NCBI RefSeq assembly: GCF_037975245.1
Contig: NC_092572.1
Coordinates: forward strand, 24,525,989 to 24,589,988
Length of the DNA: 64,000 bases
Direction: 5' to 3'
Origin: Apostichopus japonicus
Lineage: Eukaryota; Echinodermata; Holothuroidea; Aspidochirotida; Stichopodidae
Under the pieces are notes generated by a model. The model was given only the letters and a program-made list of their open reading frames with translations. It had not been told where the DNA came from and ran no database searches. Shown here in pieces: positions 1-13,910 of the stretch. The position numbers and the translations under genes are program-made. The first letter of the stretch is position 1. Each line of letters begins with the position of its first letter.

Positions 1-414
1 TACCTACAACTATAACCGTAACAGTAACGGATTGAAGTCAGGCAGGGATGAATTAAATTATGATCTTATGTTTCTTCATTTGTATTATGCTTCGGTTTTC
101 TTTTTGTCAGTGTATATTATATTGTGTTTATGTTTACTGTATGTTCTAGATTTGGAAAAGGAATTAGGGAAGAGGGGGAAAAATGTCGTGTATACTATTT
201 GATTGAACAAGGTTTAAAAAAATACAAAAGAAATGAAATAAATAAATAAAAAATAAATAAATAAATACATAAAAATAAACAAAGATGATAACCAAACGAG
301 CACAATACAAGAACAACATAAACAACATGTCAACGATTTACATATGTTGAGATGTAAGAAGAATAACAACAACAAATACCATCACTGATTGTAATTTTGG
401 CAACTTTATTTTAG

Positions 415-470
415 ACGAAATGGATTTGTTGTTGTTTTCGGTTCTTGTTCTTGTTGTTACTTGTGATTCA
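415..470 (+). CDS. Candidate short exon with a signal-peptide-like start
   Basis: A pyrimidine-rich acceptor (TTTATTTTAG, ending at 414) and a donor-like GTGAGT at 471 bracket 56 bases. They contain ATG in a good context (GAAATGG) at 420 and the peptide MDLLLFSVLVLVVTCDS, which looks like a secretory signal. It lies on the same strand as the Ig exon and about 30.7 kb upstream, where a Dscam leader exon could be. Against this, it ends in phase 0 while the preferred Ig-exon acceptor is phase 1. Joining in frame would need the alternative GAG acceptor at 31166-31168 or another exon between. The GTTGTT-rich sequence could also give a hydrophobic peptide by chance. Confidence 0.22.
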
Positions 471-1764
471 GTGAGTAAACAAACTCTTTGGAACTGATGA
501 GAATTTTGCTATTGGAATACGTACCCTCACACTCCATACCTCCCCTAATTTACAAAGGAACCATAATAACACCCATCCGAGCTCATGTTTCTTGGAAGTT
601 ATGCCATAAACGTCTGCATCCCTTCTTCGTGGTACACAAGGACAATATTAGAAGTACAGAGTACCTGCCTTCCTCATCTCTCCCCACCCCTCCCCATCCC
701 TCCCCAGTCCCTCCCCAACCCTCTCCACCACCCCTCCTCACCACCCCTTCCCATTTATAACTCCAGCGACTCGTTAAATGACTACCTTCTTAACACTTCT
801 TAACTTTACCGCAGACTGTGTTTTTCTTTCGAACCTCCAAGCATTACTGAATCTCGCCTCCATGCTGGTGTTATGATAAACCTCCTTGTTATATAGGTAC
901 CCCTACAAAGTACCATTGAAAAAGCTATTCAGGTATTTGAATGGGGTAAACATTGGGGCTCGATATGCGTGTAAATGCTACAGCTGTATTTGTAAACGTC
1001 TGGAGACATTTTGATCATTGACAATTTGTTAAGTTGAATTGTACAGAGAGCATAGCATGCGTTTTGTTCGGTGAGTCGAAGCCAGAACAAGTTTTAAAAA
1101 AAAGGTGTTTTGACATTTTGGCAGTTAATTGAATGAGAGATGTCAATTAAGTGTCATTTGGGGCTGGAATATTTTTTAAATGTAATGAAATATATTGTTT
1201 AGTTAATAATTTCTCAATAAGAAATTCATTTGGTAAAGTAGAAACATATTAAACAAAAGACTAAAACAATAGAAAAAATAACAACACGAACAAAGAAACA
1301 CACACAAAAGAAAACAAGAAAACACACAGATATGTGGAGATTCTTGACTTCAACTCACTAAATTTGATCTTATATTGAAGCAAATTCGAAAGAAAATTGC
1401 TTAAATCACCGGGAATTGTAAAGATCACTATAAATGCTATAACAATGACTGTTACTTTAATAATAATCATAATACATTTCTTTATTAATCAAGTTGCGTA
1501 TTCTTGCTAAGTGAAGAAAAAACACATACCGATCAACAATAACAATTGTATGAAGCCTTCAGTTTATAAACCAAACGTGATGTTATGGGAATAATCAGAT
1601 TTTGTGTTACATACACTGGTACGATATTAATGTAGAAAAAGTTATTAAATTGTATTGCATATTATTGTATTAAAATAATGAGACTGTAATTTATCAAATT
1701 GGAAAGATTTAATCAATTTCGTTTGAACGAAATTGACGACTCAGTTATGAAGGGAAGTATTGAA

Positions 1765-1765
1765 T

Positions 1766-1858
<93 letters not shown>
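1765..1858. repeat. Compound (CA)n(TA)n microsatellite
   Basis: About 24 bases of CA repeat run directly into about 70 bases of uninterrupted TA repeat. Such CA-to-TA compound tracts are typical of eukaryotic nuclear DNA and explain the Ile-Tyr open frames here. Confidence 0.97.
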
Positions 1859-1860
<2 letters not shown>

Positions 1861-2856
1861 ACGTACCATTTGTAAGGAATTTAACGCCCTGTCGCCTGCC
1901 ATACGCCCCTCGTAACATCCTTGTATATGCGCGCGTGCCCACAACAATAGTACGCGGCCACTACCACAGAAATGAACATCGCCTTTCGACGTTTGGCCAC
2001 GTGCAGACCTGACCACAAAACACACAAGTTCGCGTGCCTTAGGCTATAGTTAAGTGAAATTCATATAATAATTTGGTTCATTTCTTTTGTAGACAATGGC
2101 TATCGGAGGGTAGGTGTCTTTACAAGTTATCCGAGCACGTGGCATTTAGCTAATGAACCGTTAGCAATGAAAATTAAATATCAAACGAGAGCTGGAGTGA
2201 GATAAAAGATACAGAGGAAAAATATAGACTATAGTATACTGGTATGATTGAGACGTGCGTATACTCAAAGAGGTATGTACAATTGGCTTACCGTTGACAA
2301 TGGTTAAACATATATGACACTATCCGAGAAGCATACCTTTGACTCTTATAGTCAAATTGGTGACTTTTCCTTTATTTAAATTTTACCATCCGTGAATTAC
2401 TAGGTGAGGCTTGAATAAATATATCCGACAATATTGAACCCCTATGATAAATAAGCAAATAAAAAAATAACCACGAGAAAGGAGTAACAATAGGGGGACA
2501 AATATGGATAGGCCTATATATTTGTTGAGAAACCGAACAGAATAAAAACAGAATGCACACAACAGGTGTATCATGATGTCATTATGCACAGATGAAAGTA
2601 CAAAATGAAACATTGTTCTGGGTTGGGGACGAGAGACATTGGTTACTATATGGGGGTTAGGCCAACAACTCCGGGGTTACATGCGTGGATAAGAAGAAAG
2701 GGTAAACGGGTCACGTTGCTAAATGGCAAATATTTGGTAGTGTTGTGTTCTCTTAAAATATAAATAAAGGACTGAAAGCGGCAGGTGTGTCAAACAAACC
2801 TATTAACCCATCTGTAGTTTCTATTAAGTTTGGTAACTAGTCTATATACCACTAGG

Positions 2857-2858
<2 letters not shown>

Positions 2859-2930
<72 letters not shown>
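2859..2930. repeat. (TA)n microsatellite
   Basis: About 72 bases of pure alternating A and T. It is self-complementary and can extrude as a cruciform. No coding value. Confidence 0.97.
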
Positions 2931-2932
<2 letters not shown>

Positions 2933-4600
2933 TAGTAGTAGCCTATATGCCACTATATGAAAGTGTTCGTGTTTGGAAAATGGTTTCCACGCCAACGCCA
3001 ACTGTTAAAAGACGACTTTAAAAACAAGAGTAAAATTCTCAGAAAAGTCACTTTGGAAAAGGGAAATACATGTACCATGATTGGAAAATCTGAGTTGGAA
3101 GGGGGCAGGAGGGGGGGGGGGGTTGGGTCAGCAGCAATTTAAGGACTGGCAAATTTGTGTGTGTCCTGTGCACATGGTGCCGTATAGCACGATTCGAATG
3201 GAAGGGCGGGTGGCCCGGGGAGGGGGTAATGGAGGGGAGGCGGAGCACAGTAGCCTGTAGATTCTACTACATGTACAGTTAAAACAATTATACAACAACG
3301 AATTTAATGTACAAAATAAAATAGGCGAAAACGTCCTTTGCCGGGAACAAATTTCCAAAAATACCTGAAGAACTTTTTGCTCTCCGATATCGCAATATTC
3401 AGTAATTGACACTTAGGCGCGCTCCCTTGATCATCTCCTGCGCTCGTAAAGCCGTGAGCTTAAGTAAGACACTCGCCTTATGTACATCCATTCCAAAACA
3501 ATAGGCCTATGTCTTCTTTTCGAAACAGAAAAATTAGATCGCTACTCTTGGTAGTAATTGCAATGTATGTTTGAGTTCTGGCTCAGTACAAATGTGACCA
3601 ATCAAGCTACTGAGGTTGCAAATAGCGACTGCAGTTATAAATATACTCTATACTAAAAATAGATGGTTAAAAAGCGTTGGTTAAAAATCCAAATAAGGGT
3701 TAACGAAACAGATCCTCGATGGTATTGCCCAGCTGTTGGTTAAAAACCCGTATCAAATTTCGCGCCAACAGGTATATTTCGTTACACTTGTGGCTCAGTC
3801 TGGCGGCTTCCTACGTACAACAATCTCAAGCTGGCGAAACTATCAGATACAACTAAGAAATCGTCTAACCATGGCAGATGACTAAGTAAAATTCTTGCTA
3901 GATCAATGGGGTATGACTAACCTTACGCCATTGTTTAAAGGTAAAGTTGAAGTAACGGGATTATGTCGATTTTGTCATTTTGGTGATACGGTTATATGCG
4001 TGATAGTGAAAATACAACCTACCGTTATAGGCCTACCGTTATAAGCCTTACCAGGCATGAGCTTTTTTCCGCGAATTCGCGGAATATCCGTGATTTCTTT
4101 TCTACCTCGGGGACAAAACTATCATCCTAACACACTGTAGCATACGCAAACTGGAGCCTATACCGCAATTTTTGCAAAGTTCCGTGATTTTTGTAGTTTA
4201 CGCCAGGCTCATTCCTGCATGCGTTGTTAGGCTAGGTTAGGCCAGATGCATGTATACACACAACCGGCTATAAGATAGTATATGCTAGGGTATCCAAAAG
4301 CCATCCTGCATCTGGATGGCTTGAGGACCACTAGAGATACATACGAAAGAAACATAAGAGATTTGCGAGTGGCTCTTCGACTCAGCATCAGACCACACCA
4401 GGACTTAGATTCTTCAGCTGGTAGGTACCATCAGATCTAATGCATTCCGCCTAATGGGATACAAAATCTTGCCCTCACGGCATCACTATAAGATTGTTAT
4501 CACCAGTTTATATGGCATGCAATTTACCTAATATTCTAACACATTGGATTATTATATTTGTTACAATATAGAGCTTTCTATACCATTATGATGTATGTTA

Positions 4601-5279
4601 GATGCAACCAAGGGCGGCGGAACCGGGGGGCACAGGGGGCACGTGTCCCCCCCCCCCCCACTTTTCCTCAGGTTAAAAATGTGCCCTTTTTCTACATAGG
4701 AATTGAGATGTCTCAAGTTAGCAAGAGGCCAGGGACCAGAATGAACACTCGGGAAGGGCCGTTTCCGGCCATCTGAGGGGTTTGTAAAACCAAAATATTT
4801 TTTTGTACGCTCCGCGCCAACTGATGGTGGCGCTCCGCTCAGATAGTCGTGCATAAAACTTTGCAAATCCTGGCTACGCCCCTGACATTGAATGAATTTC
4901 TGTGGGTCAATCTCAAAGCTAATTTGGAATGGAAAAAATTTGTTTAGATATTAACAAGGAATAAACTCTAATTCGGAAGATTCCTATATTAGCAACTAGC
5001 ATGATTTCACCTCATTTTGTCTCAAAAGAAAACTTGTTCCTTGTTTCCCAATTTGCACATTGGATATTGCAGTGCTAGTATGCATATTTTCCTTAAGGGG
5101 GGGGGGGGGGCGTTGATGGAGTGATGTGTATACGCAAATAAGATAATACAATAAGAGTTATAAAGGGTACTAAATATAAGGCTGCATCAGTCCAATCGAA
5201 TTGCTGCAAAGTGCCCTTTGATGTCGGTGCCCCCCCCCCCCCCCAGATTAAAAGTGCTTCCACCGCCCTTGGATGCAAC
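4601..5279. mobile_element. hAT-like non-autonomous DNA transposon with 8-bp target duplication
   Basis: The octamer GATGCAAC occurs immediately outside both ends (4601-4608 and 5272-5279). Inside it, the left end starts CAAGGGCGGCGGAA (4609) and the right end is its inverse with one mismatch (5258-5271). An 8-bp target duplication with short CA(A/G)GGGCG-type ends is the signature of the hAT superfamily. Poly-C runs at 4647-4659 and 5230-5244 sit near the two ends on the same strand, and a 14-G run is at 5097-5110. The sequence around 4873-4887 (GGCTACGCCCCTG) looks like the end of a related element, so the 663-bp body may be composite. No transposase frame is present. Confidence 0.82.
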
Positions 5280-8200
5280 CACATGTAAGGTGGTGTTCTT
5301 ATTCTAAGATTATACACCCTATAGGTAGGGGTTTTGAAGCACTGATGAGAAGTTAATATTTCCATATATAGGCACAGCGAATCAGGAAATCGGTGTAAAT
5401 CTCAATAAACTAAACTGCCCATTGCGAGGACTCATTAGGTACGATTTTCTGAAGTTTACAACATTCAAATAGGGACAACATTTACAGTTTTCATTGGAGA
5501 TTTCATTGCCGTATCATATCTTCGTCGCTTGAAAGAGGAATATATAGTTTATATAGATGTCAACTGGTTAATATTCAAGCATGCAGCATGTTAAAAAACA
5601 CAAGTAGAGAACGTTGGAATTGCATGCTTTAGATTTTCTGACAAATGTGACCGGTGTTGTTATGTTTGATTTTGTTTCTCTTCAGCAGGAATGAAGGGTA
5701 ACTGGCAAGCTGTTTGTATGTTCAATTTTGGCAACAAAGGGGATTTAACCACAACTATATTCTACCTAAAGCTGTCAGAAACCTCTTTTGACCAGTGTGA
5801 ATTTGTTTTTTAATAGCTTGCATATGGTAGTAACATAATTTCCATTCACAATAACATCCAATTGTGTATACACAATGTTGCCCCAAGATAACTGAATATA
5901 TTATCTCCAACCCAAGATAAGGTATAATTCCTACATAAAACATCATCACTACCTTTTTTTGTATCCTATCTAAACAGCACTAGTTTTATTCATGTTAAAT
6001 TTTCAAACCAGCTGTTTGTATGTTAGTTCACTCATTGCTAACCAAGATTAATGCAGACAATAAAAAACATCGTTAATAATTGTTGTGTTCGTAAAATTAT
6101 ATAAACCTGTGCATGGCTTATAAGTGAAAACAAGATTTATTTTTGTTGTTTATATACTCATGTTGTAAGATGTTGATATTTGTGTTTAAATTCATATGTT
6201 AATCAAACATGATTCATGTAGCATGATTAATGTAAGTGTGGAGTATTTCCTCGCCATGAGAGGATGCCTGCTTGTTGAAAAGGAGTATACTATAATATGT
6301 ACACTTATTTTAAAAATGTGTGCACGCCCATTTTATTAACACCTTCATTGATCATTATCATCATAGAAAGATACTGCGGCTATGTTATTTACAAGCAGTC
6401 TCTAACCGTGGTTAATATTAACACCTGTGGATTAAATTGAAACTTGTGCCTAAGCAGGAACCCCTTACACTACTCTCAATAGATTAGATGATGTATATTT
6501 AACTTGGTTTCTTTCAAATTATCTGGTAATAGGAAATATTTATGAGATTATATGGTTATCATCCAAGTAATGGAAATATTATTCAATTATGCAAATTTAA
6601 AGAAATTTCGAACACAAATCATGATTGGATGAGTCACCAATTGGTTTTGCATGTTTCTTGCTGATTTTTTTGTAAAAGAAAAGAAACATATGGTTTTCAG
6701 GTTATTTTTTAGTTATTCCGAAGGACGATAACTTAAAAGCATTATTACTTTGGTTGTGCCAAGCAAATAATGAAAATATTTAATCAGTGATTTACTTTGA
6801 AATAAGTCACTGCATACAATGAGTTACAAGTTTGAAGATTACATACAGTGGTGTTTTGGGAAACAAGTTTCTATACATACAAATATCTTTTTCATATATA
6901 TTTTTTGGTTCCCATCTGGGTTGATTGAGTATTAATTCTATAAAAGTATACGTTAAATAGACGTCTCATACAAAATGTTACAATTTTTATATTTCTGCCA
7001 TGTTATCCAATATATGTTCAGTTATCAGACAAGATATAAATCATGTTTTCAGCATCGTTTGCCTATTAATAAGCAGTCTTTACACATTAATTGTTTAAAC
7101 GATGAAGAAGAAGATTTTTCAATTTGTGTCATCTTCTTGTCCTTATACACACTTTATATTTTGTGGCAATACTTGTATGCCCCTTCAAGGTTTGAAGCTT
7201 TTTAACCAACCAACCATTTGGTATAACCAAACACCCAACTATCGGGTTAAGCGGATATTGTTTTTTGGCCACTATTGACCAGTTTATTAACCAGCTGTCG
7301 GGCAAAATGCCGGTTGGGTAAATGTTCACCCAAATTCTGGTTAAAATTTGTAACCAACTGAGTTGGGCAAGTTTTTGTTTCTCTATTACAGTGTATGGTG
7401 GTATACGGAACCAGCGTTGGGTAAAAATAATGCCAAGATTGGGTACCCAAGTGTTCAGAGTGAACATATATTCAACAGCGGTAGACGTATATATGCTAGG
7501 GGACTTTGTCTTTATGATACAAGTTTTGGCATATTTTCTCCATGTTGTACACAATGTGGGGCTGTACATTTGAGACATTAATGAACGCTTTTTGTTTTAC
7601 TTTTAAGTTGCCATCATTTGACGACTTATCCTTCTTATAAATCAAGGAAAATGAAAGACAAAAAAAGCACAATTTGTTTTTACTTCAAAATTCGTCTTCA
7701 AATTCGTAATATTTTGTTGTCCTAAATTTATATTTCTTATTTCATTGATTTTATCACTTCTCTCCATGAGCTGCGAACTTAAACAAGGAGTCCTGTGTGC
7801 AAACCAGTCGCGTCATTTAAATTCCCCCCCCCCCCCAAAAAAAAAAAATCCCCCTGATATATTTCTAGTTAGAGAAATTTCTTTGTCTCAATTTATCTCA
7901 ATTTTGAACATGTTTTTAATAAAACACATACAAAATGAGATTCTATATCTTTTGTCTCTGGTTGAACTTAGCTCTACGCCAACTTGGCAAAGTGGCAAAA
8001 GCGGTAACCGACAATTTGAAAATAGGAGAAACTCCCTCACTATAACGTCGTGGTTTTCAATAGATAGTTATGCATATTCATTTATTCATCTTACGCATGC
8101 GCAGTTCACTTGTCACTCACCTACCACCTTAGCTTGAGAAAAACTTAATGAGCACGAGCCACGGCGCTATTGTAAACTGGGTTGGACGTTCCACCGTAGT

Positions 8201-9685
8201 TTTGTTGTTTGTAGTGCGGAAAAGGCCACAGTGTGTTAACCATAAAGAAGGGAGAGGTATTCTTTTACTTCTTCTGCGTCTTGGGCGTGTGTTTGTGTGT
8301 ATGTGTGTTGGCTTTCGATTTCATTGCGAGGAAAAGCAACGAACTGACGCATATACTTAATTAACGTTGCTCGTTTAAATTGTCCAATTAATCTTGTTTC
8401 TGAGTATAATAAGAAGGACAAAAGTTTATCAAACGCTCACGTGTTCCATCTTATTAATTGGATATTTTTGTTTCAACTTTTTTTTTTGGATTTCTTTATC
8501 AGAAAGACACTGAACGGAATTTGTTAAGACCAGATATGCTTGGGGAAGATTTTTACTCGCAAGAAGAAAAAAAAAAAGTTTAGCGAAATAAACATACCGC
8601 ATGCAACTAATTCAAAGCAAGTGGCTTAAATCGCATCTTTTTGCTTTTTTTTAACATCAAATTTTGGTGATTGTGATTTTTTGGTAAAAGGAAACCAATA
8701 TCTTTTCTTTTCTTTTTAAGAACATTTAATAAGAATTTGAATCATAAAGATGAAGATATATACCTAGGCTAACACGATACGTTGCCTATAGGAAAAAAAA
8801 TATCTGGACAAAGTATAAAAATAATAAATAAAATCAAGGTCCTTAATTCGACCAAAGGAAAAGTAACAATTTTCGATGGAATTTGAGAAATAAATTTTCG
8901 TTCTGGATCCCAATGATATATATATTTTTCCGTTTCGCGGAATGTTTACGGGAAAAAAAACTTGGATATTAAAGCTCAGGAATTTGCAAAAGATGGTGCC
9001 GTTCTTATATGGGATCTTATGGCTATTATCAGGTTAGTAATTGCGCTTTTTCTTACTATTTTATTGTAAATATAAATTTTAGTAAAACTTGTTCATTTTT
9101 CGTGATATCGTTATCTTTCTCTGATAAGTATTAGCTATAGGCTCCGTTGAAGGTCATGCGTTGTACTGTGTGTTATCTTTACATGATTTTACTATAGTAA
9201 TGCTACACACTAAAACATTCCCTGACTATTCTCCTATTTGTAATGGTAAGGGATGGACAGTCAGTTTATTGCGCACTTGCGTTTGAGCAACTTTAAAGGG
9301 GGGGGGGGGGGCGGTGGTGTGGTTTAATTTGCATGTTCAAATAAATCTTAAAAGGGAAGTTTTCAATAATAGCAAAAGTATATTACAAGAATGTTCAGAG
9401 CATTACAGGCAAGAAAGAAAAAAGTATTCTTACAAAGAAGCCCACAGATGCCACTTTACGCATGTATTGACAATTTTGTGTCGTTTTTATTTTATTTTTA
9501 GCCTCCCACTAGTCGTTCTCTATAGCTAGTGTCTTAAATTATGGAATCTATCAATACCTGACAAACAGCACTCGAATCGGTTTCCTTTAATTAATTTGAT
9601 GGTGAGAACGTCAGAGCTTAGTTAAATCGTTAACGTTAACTGAAACATATATAAGCCAATTTAGAAGGATTACACGACAGCTCTT
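5280..9685. other. Non-coding stretch, no gene recognised
   Basis: No supported exon. At about 7205-7460 there is a degenerate family of GGTTAA/TTAACC and CCAACT/AGTTGGG words in both directions, with similar wording at about 3660-3780. This probably represents an old repeat (for example CCCAGCTGTTGGTTAAAAA near 3727 against GCCCGACAGCTGGTTAA on the minus strand near 7290). There is a 13-C run at 7824-7836 followed by an A run, and a 14-G run at 9298-9311. Confidence 0.5.
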
Positions 9686-10030
9686 TTTAAAGGGATAGTG
9701 TATCTTTTTGGGCATTTCTTAAAGTCAACGGTATCCCCCACTCCCTCCCCTCCCCCTCCTCCCCCCCTCCCCCCTCCTCCCCTCTCAATATGCTAGAAAA
9801 TCAAAAATGGTCACAACTGCTCAGAGTTCAACAAACACGTTATTGTCACCCTCAAAAGCTATTTTATTATCGAGGCATTTATAAATGTCTATTTTAAATC
9901 CTCCTCTCTACATAATATCTGGAGATAATATGGATGATCAAAGCCTTTAGGAAAGTACTTTTTGGAGAACTTTTAGCAATTTTCAGCTAAAATTGCTCAA
10001 TTTTGGGGCCACTTCTGATAACCTTTAAAG
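9686..10030 (-). mobile_element. Dispersed repeat family A, copy 1 (opposite to the copy at 24.0 kb)
   Basis: The minus strand of this segment matches the plus strand of 23991-24620 in ordered blocks. The blocks are TTTAAAGGT-AT at one end, then TTGCTARAAGTTYTCC followed by AAAAGTACTTT, then TGACCAT-TTTGA with TCTAGCATATT, then GACTTTAA near the other end. The distance between the second and third block is similar in both (about 166 and 159 bases). Both ends read TTTAAAGG inward, so this is probably a small TIR element. It carries a private C-rich insertion at about 9736-9782. Confidence 0.7.
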
Positions 10031-11206
10031 TAGATCTGACTTTCCGTGGTCTATAAGTTAGCCATTTCTTGTGGTCAAAAGTGGTCAGTCTTAGGAGCGT
10101 TTTCTGATTGGGTTACTTTAGTCGTTTTGGCTTTTGATAAGAAAAACAAGTATTAAGAAGAGTATCATCCTTAAATCCTCTATCCCCTGCGCTTCTTCCA
10201 CAGCCCCCTCCCCAGCTCCATCCCCAGCTCCCTCCATCAGCCTCATCCCTCCCCAGCCACTCCCCAACCCCAGCCCCCTTACCCATCCCTGGATCGTATG
10301 TTCCTGTAAAGATGCTAAGCATATTTAAATTCTTTAACCAAAACTTGACGTGAACACTAGGCTGATGTAAGATTGAAAATTTTGAAATACAAATAGCTAA
10401 AAAACTGATTCAAAATTGAAATAAAAAAAAAGGGATTCGTAGAAACAATTTAAATAAGGATTCCATTACAATTGTATATATAATTTAAGCAATATTGAAA
10501 AAAAAAATTAGTGTGGAAGTTTGAAAAATATGTTATAATCATAATTTGTAATTAAATTACAAAGTGACGTCACCATGACGTGAAATATCGTACAGCAGTT
10601 TCCCACTACGTAATAAGAGTATGTTGAGGTCGGAAAATTGGGACAAATATGCAGACCTTGGCCTAATTGAGGTAAAAATAGGAAACCCATCCGTGGTTGG
10701 ATCATATATGTTATATAGTGTCGAAGACACACGCGCAGTAGTGTGACAAGCACGGTTAAGGTGTAACAGTTCATTGCACAAATTTAGACGATTTTGGAGA
10801 TCAACAACTTAAACGGTTGATGGGAACTAAATATAACTAATGAGTCAGTGCTGGTACTCATTCCATATATATAAGACTTTCTTTTACTTGTATTCACCCT
10901 CATGAGTTTTGTACCCCGTATGATGCGCGTACTCATACCGGATGCATTGTTTGGAGATTTTAGTATATATATATATATATATATAGTACAGGATTAACCA
11001 GGCTACTGGTTCTCGCGCGATCTCGTATAATGTGACGTCAGGCTGGTAAAGGGAATTGTGCTTGTTCTTGTCCTCGTGCTACTGTTGTTGTACTCGCATT
11101 ACACAACTGCCTATTACCGGTATCCTTCTAGCAGATCGGCTAACCGGGTTTTAGCCAGTGAAAATAGGTCACATTTAATCAACCATAACTCGAGTTAGGA
11201 ATTAGA

Positions 11207-11236
11207 TATTATAATAATATATATATTATTATAATA
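11207..11236. repeat. Perfect 30-bp AT palindrome
   Basis: These 30 bases equal their own reverse complement. The centre is a TA run and the arms are TATTATAATAATA-like. It lies 30 bases upstream of a 99-base TA microsatellite and could be a seed or decayed edge of that array, or the core of an AT-rich hairpin element. Confidence 0.9.
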
Positions 11237-11263
11237 CATATATAAATATATATATTACTCTGG

Positions 11264-11368
<105 letters not shown>

Positions 11369-13910
11369 GGAAAAGGAGAAAAAATACGTAAAGACTTACA
11401 TCAAGACAATTTACGAGATTAAATTGGACGTTAACGACTTAGGCATATGTAATAAGCATAGAGTGACGTCATAATAACTGGTAAAAACGGAATGATTAAT
11501 TTGAAACCGTATGCTTAAGTAAGAGATCATTTTCAGCTCGACATTCACCATTGCATGCGACAGAATGTTTTAATTTGAATTTGTGCCTGTATATATACTG
11601 TAGTATACGTATAGACTGGTCTATATGCTTACATTGCATATAGCCTATGTATGCACAGGGAGGAGGGTGTGTGTGTGGAGGAGGGGGGGGGATACCCAAT
11701 AAAAGTCACTGAACTGATGACATTTGTAATAAAAAACTACATCTTTTATGCAAAAATACGAAATTGGTATGTTTTCTCAAAATAATATAAAAACAAAAGT
11801 CAACAGTGGAACTTTCTTTGAAGAGCCCACGGCCATTTAAAAAAAAAAAATCTGATACGTGATAAGTGAATGTTTCCCGGAAAACTGAGTGACAAGTAAA
11901 TAAATGATAAATCTATCATGCATTACCAAGGCAAAAGTCACCGTATTTAAATTTACTGTTTAAATTTAAAGATCTTGAGACACCTTACCAGTATCTTTAC
12001 TCAACGTATTAACACTGACATATAAACCCATAGTAATGTGTGGCGGTTCATGATGTGTTGAACAGTGCACGGTATACCATGTGCAGCGTGTACTGGGTGT
12101 ATGCGTGTTGTTATATGGTAAGGTAAGGTATACATCCGGAGGTCCCAATATAGCTTTTTAGTTTAGATGGTGTATGTTTATAATTAAATTATTTTTTACC
12201 GTGAAACTTTTCCATTTATCAACGTAGTTAAATATGGTGTTGCCAGAAGCAATATCAAACAAAATTAAGTGACAATTAAGGAAGTCATATAAACATTTAC
12301 GTACATATTAGAACAATTACCTGAAACATATTTATATCTTAAACTAAATTCCCTGTGCAAATTAATTTACGCACAATTAAAAAAAAAAAAAAAGACTTTC
12401 CCGCCAAATTAGCATTTCTGTTCACGCGCCAATGCACACTACCTTGAGAATGTACAATATACATTGTAGATACTCAAGTTAAAGCTTTGATGGTACATAA
12501 GTGCATACCCTATAATGGTGATCTCAATGACAGAGAGATTGTTTATGTGGGCATGTGGGCATACTCTTAAAAGAGCCCTTGAGAGCATGCTTAAGTTCTG
12601 ACATCCTCAGCTCCCAGTGTGGTTGACGTCGATACCGCAAACTCACAATTAACTAATCACTATCTTTCCTTTACCAAACTTGACTCACTCGTGAGTCTTT
12701 GGTTAACTTGATATAAACTAAGATAAATAAATGTATAAATAAATTTAAAAAAACAGAAGGCGAAATAAATAAAAAAAATAGCGTGGGCAATCATCCATAC
12801 ATTGTAATAGATGAAGCACAATATAGCAATAAAGATCATTGATATATGTGGATGGATATAATGTCTGTGTGCTTGTCAGATGGGGGGCAGGAGAGATGGA
12901 AGTGGGGGGGGTCACCAGTGGGAAATACTGACTGGCGGGAACAGTAAGCTTAAAAGGCTAAAACAGAGGAAGAGAGGGGAAACATTTTGATTTTCTAGAA
13001 TTCCCCAAATGAACCAATTAATATTAAGCATTAAACCGTGACTGATTTGACACGATTCTTCTTCAAATATGATTTTTGCGGCTAAATATGAAATTTGGAA
13101 ATTTGATCGTATTTGTTGTTTTTTTCTTCAAAAAGGATTGTTTCACTTTTAAACTAGATTAGTTATCCGGTATGTATGAGAGTAAAGTGGGAAACACATG
13201 GTGCAACGAGTCCTTCAGAAAGGACAATATACAATCTCTCTATCTATATATATATATATATAGGGTCTTATATTTCAACGTTCGTCACCGCTGCCCCGAT
13301 GTACAAGCATGTTATACCAGCTAACTACAAGCATGTGCATTTGAGCTAAACTATTGAGCCATCGATGTTCTTCCCACCCTACTAATCCCGAAACGTCTTA
13401 TATAGGCCTATATACTTACTAATACCTTCAAGTTTGCAAACTTTTCTTTCAGAGTTTAAAGAATGCGGTAATCGATTGTATTATGTGTTGGGTTAAATAG
13501 ATCGATACTTTACGAGGTTCACTCAAAAGCAGTTGACATATCTCTGGTCGGGGAGGAATAGATGTCTGGTGTATTAAACCACAATAGAATTGTCTTTCTG
13601 TGGTTGAATGGATTCGAATTAAGCCCACAAACACTCGTAGCTAAATGTCCTAACCACTTTCAAATTGCTGGTAAGAGACACTCTTTAGACCTCCGTGAGT
13701 TGGCCTACACCAAGACTATAAACGGAGATAACGCTAATAAGACTATGAGGCGTCTTGTGATTGTTATATGTACGTGGGTGTTGTTGTTTTCACTGGCTTA
13801 TGTAACCGCTCTTTTCTCTCAAAGATACCCAACAGTTTGCTATGGCAATAGATAGGGTTGTTTGTCATATATGGACGTACTCATGGACGTTTTAACCTCT
13901 TTCAGCATAG

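Larger units (their letters stand above)
471..4600. other. Non-coding stretch, no gene recognised
   Basis: No exon with convincing coding character is seen. The stretch holds a C-rich pyrimidine tract at about 661-752 built on CCCTCCCCA-like words, two TA microsatellites (listed separately), a 12-G run at 3111-3122 and two TAGGCCTA palindromes (2509 and 3502), with a third at 4028. The GC-richer block at 1860-2045 gives open frames on the minus strand, but none resembles a known protein. Confidence 0.6.

Noticed and set aside
1741-2025. 94-codon minus-strand frame in a GC-richer block
   Set aside because: Half of it is TA/CA microsatellite; the remainder resembles no known family and lacks splice sites in a sensible arrangement.
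13562-13855. 97-codon plus-strand frame ending in a hydrophobic leader-like segment (MRRLVIVICTWVLLFSLAY)
   Set aside because: It could be a signal peptide or membrane helix, but no good phase-1 donor follows, the frame stops soon after, and no receptor motif is present. Too weak to call.
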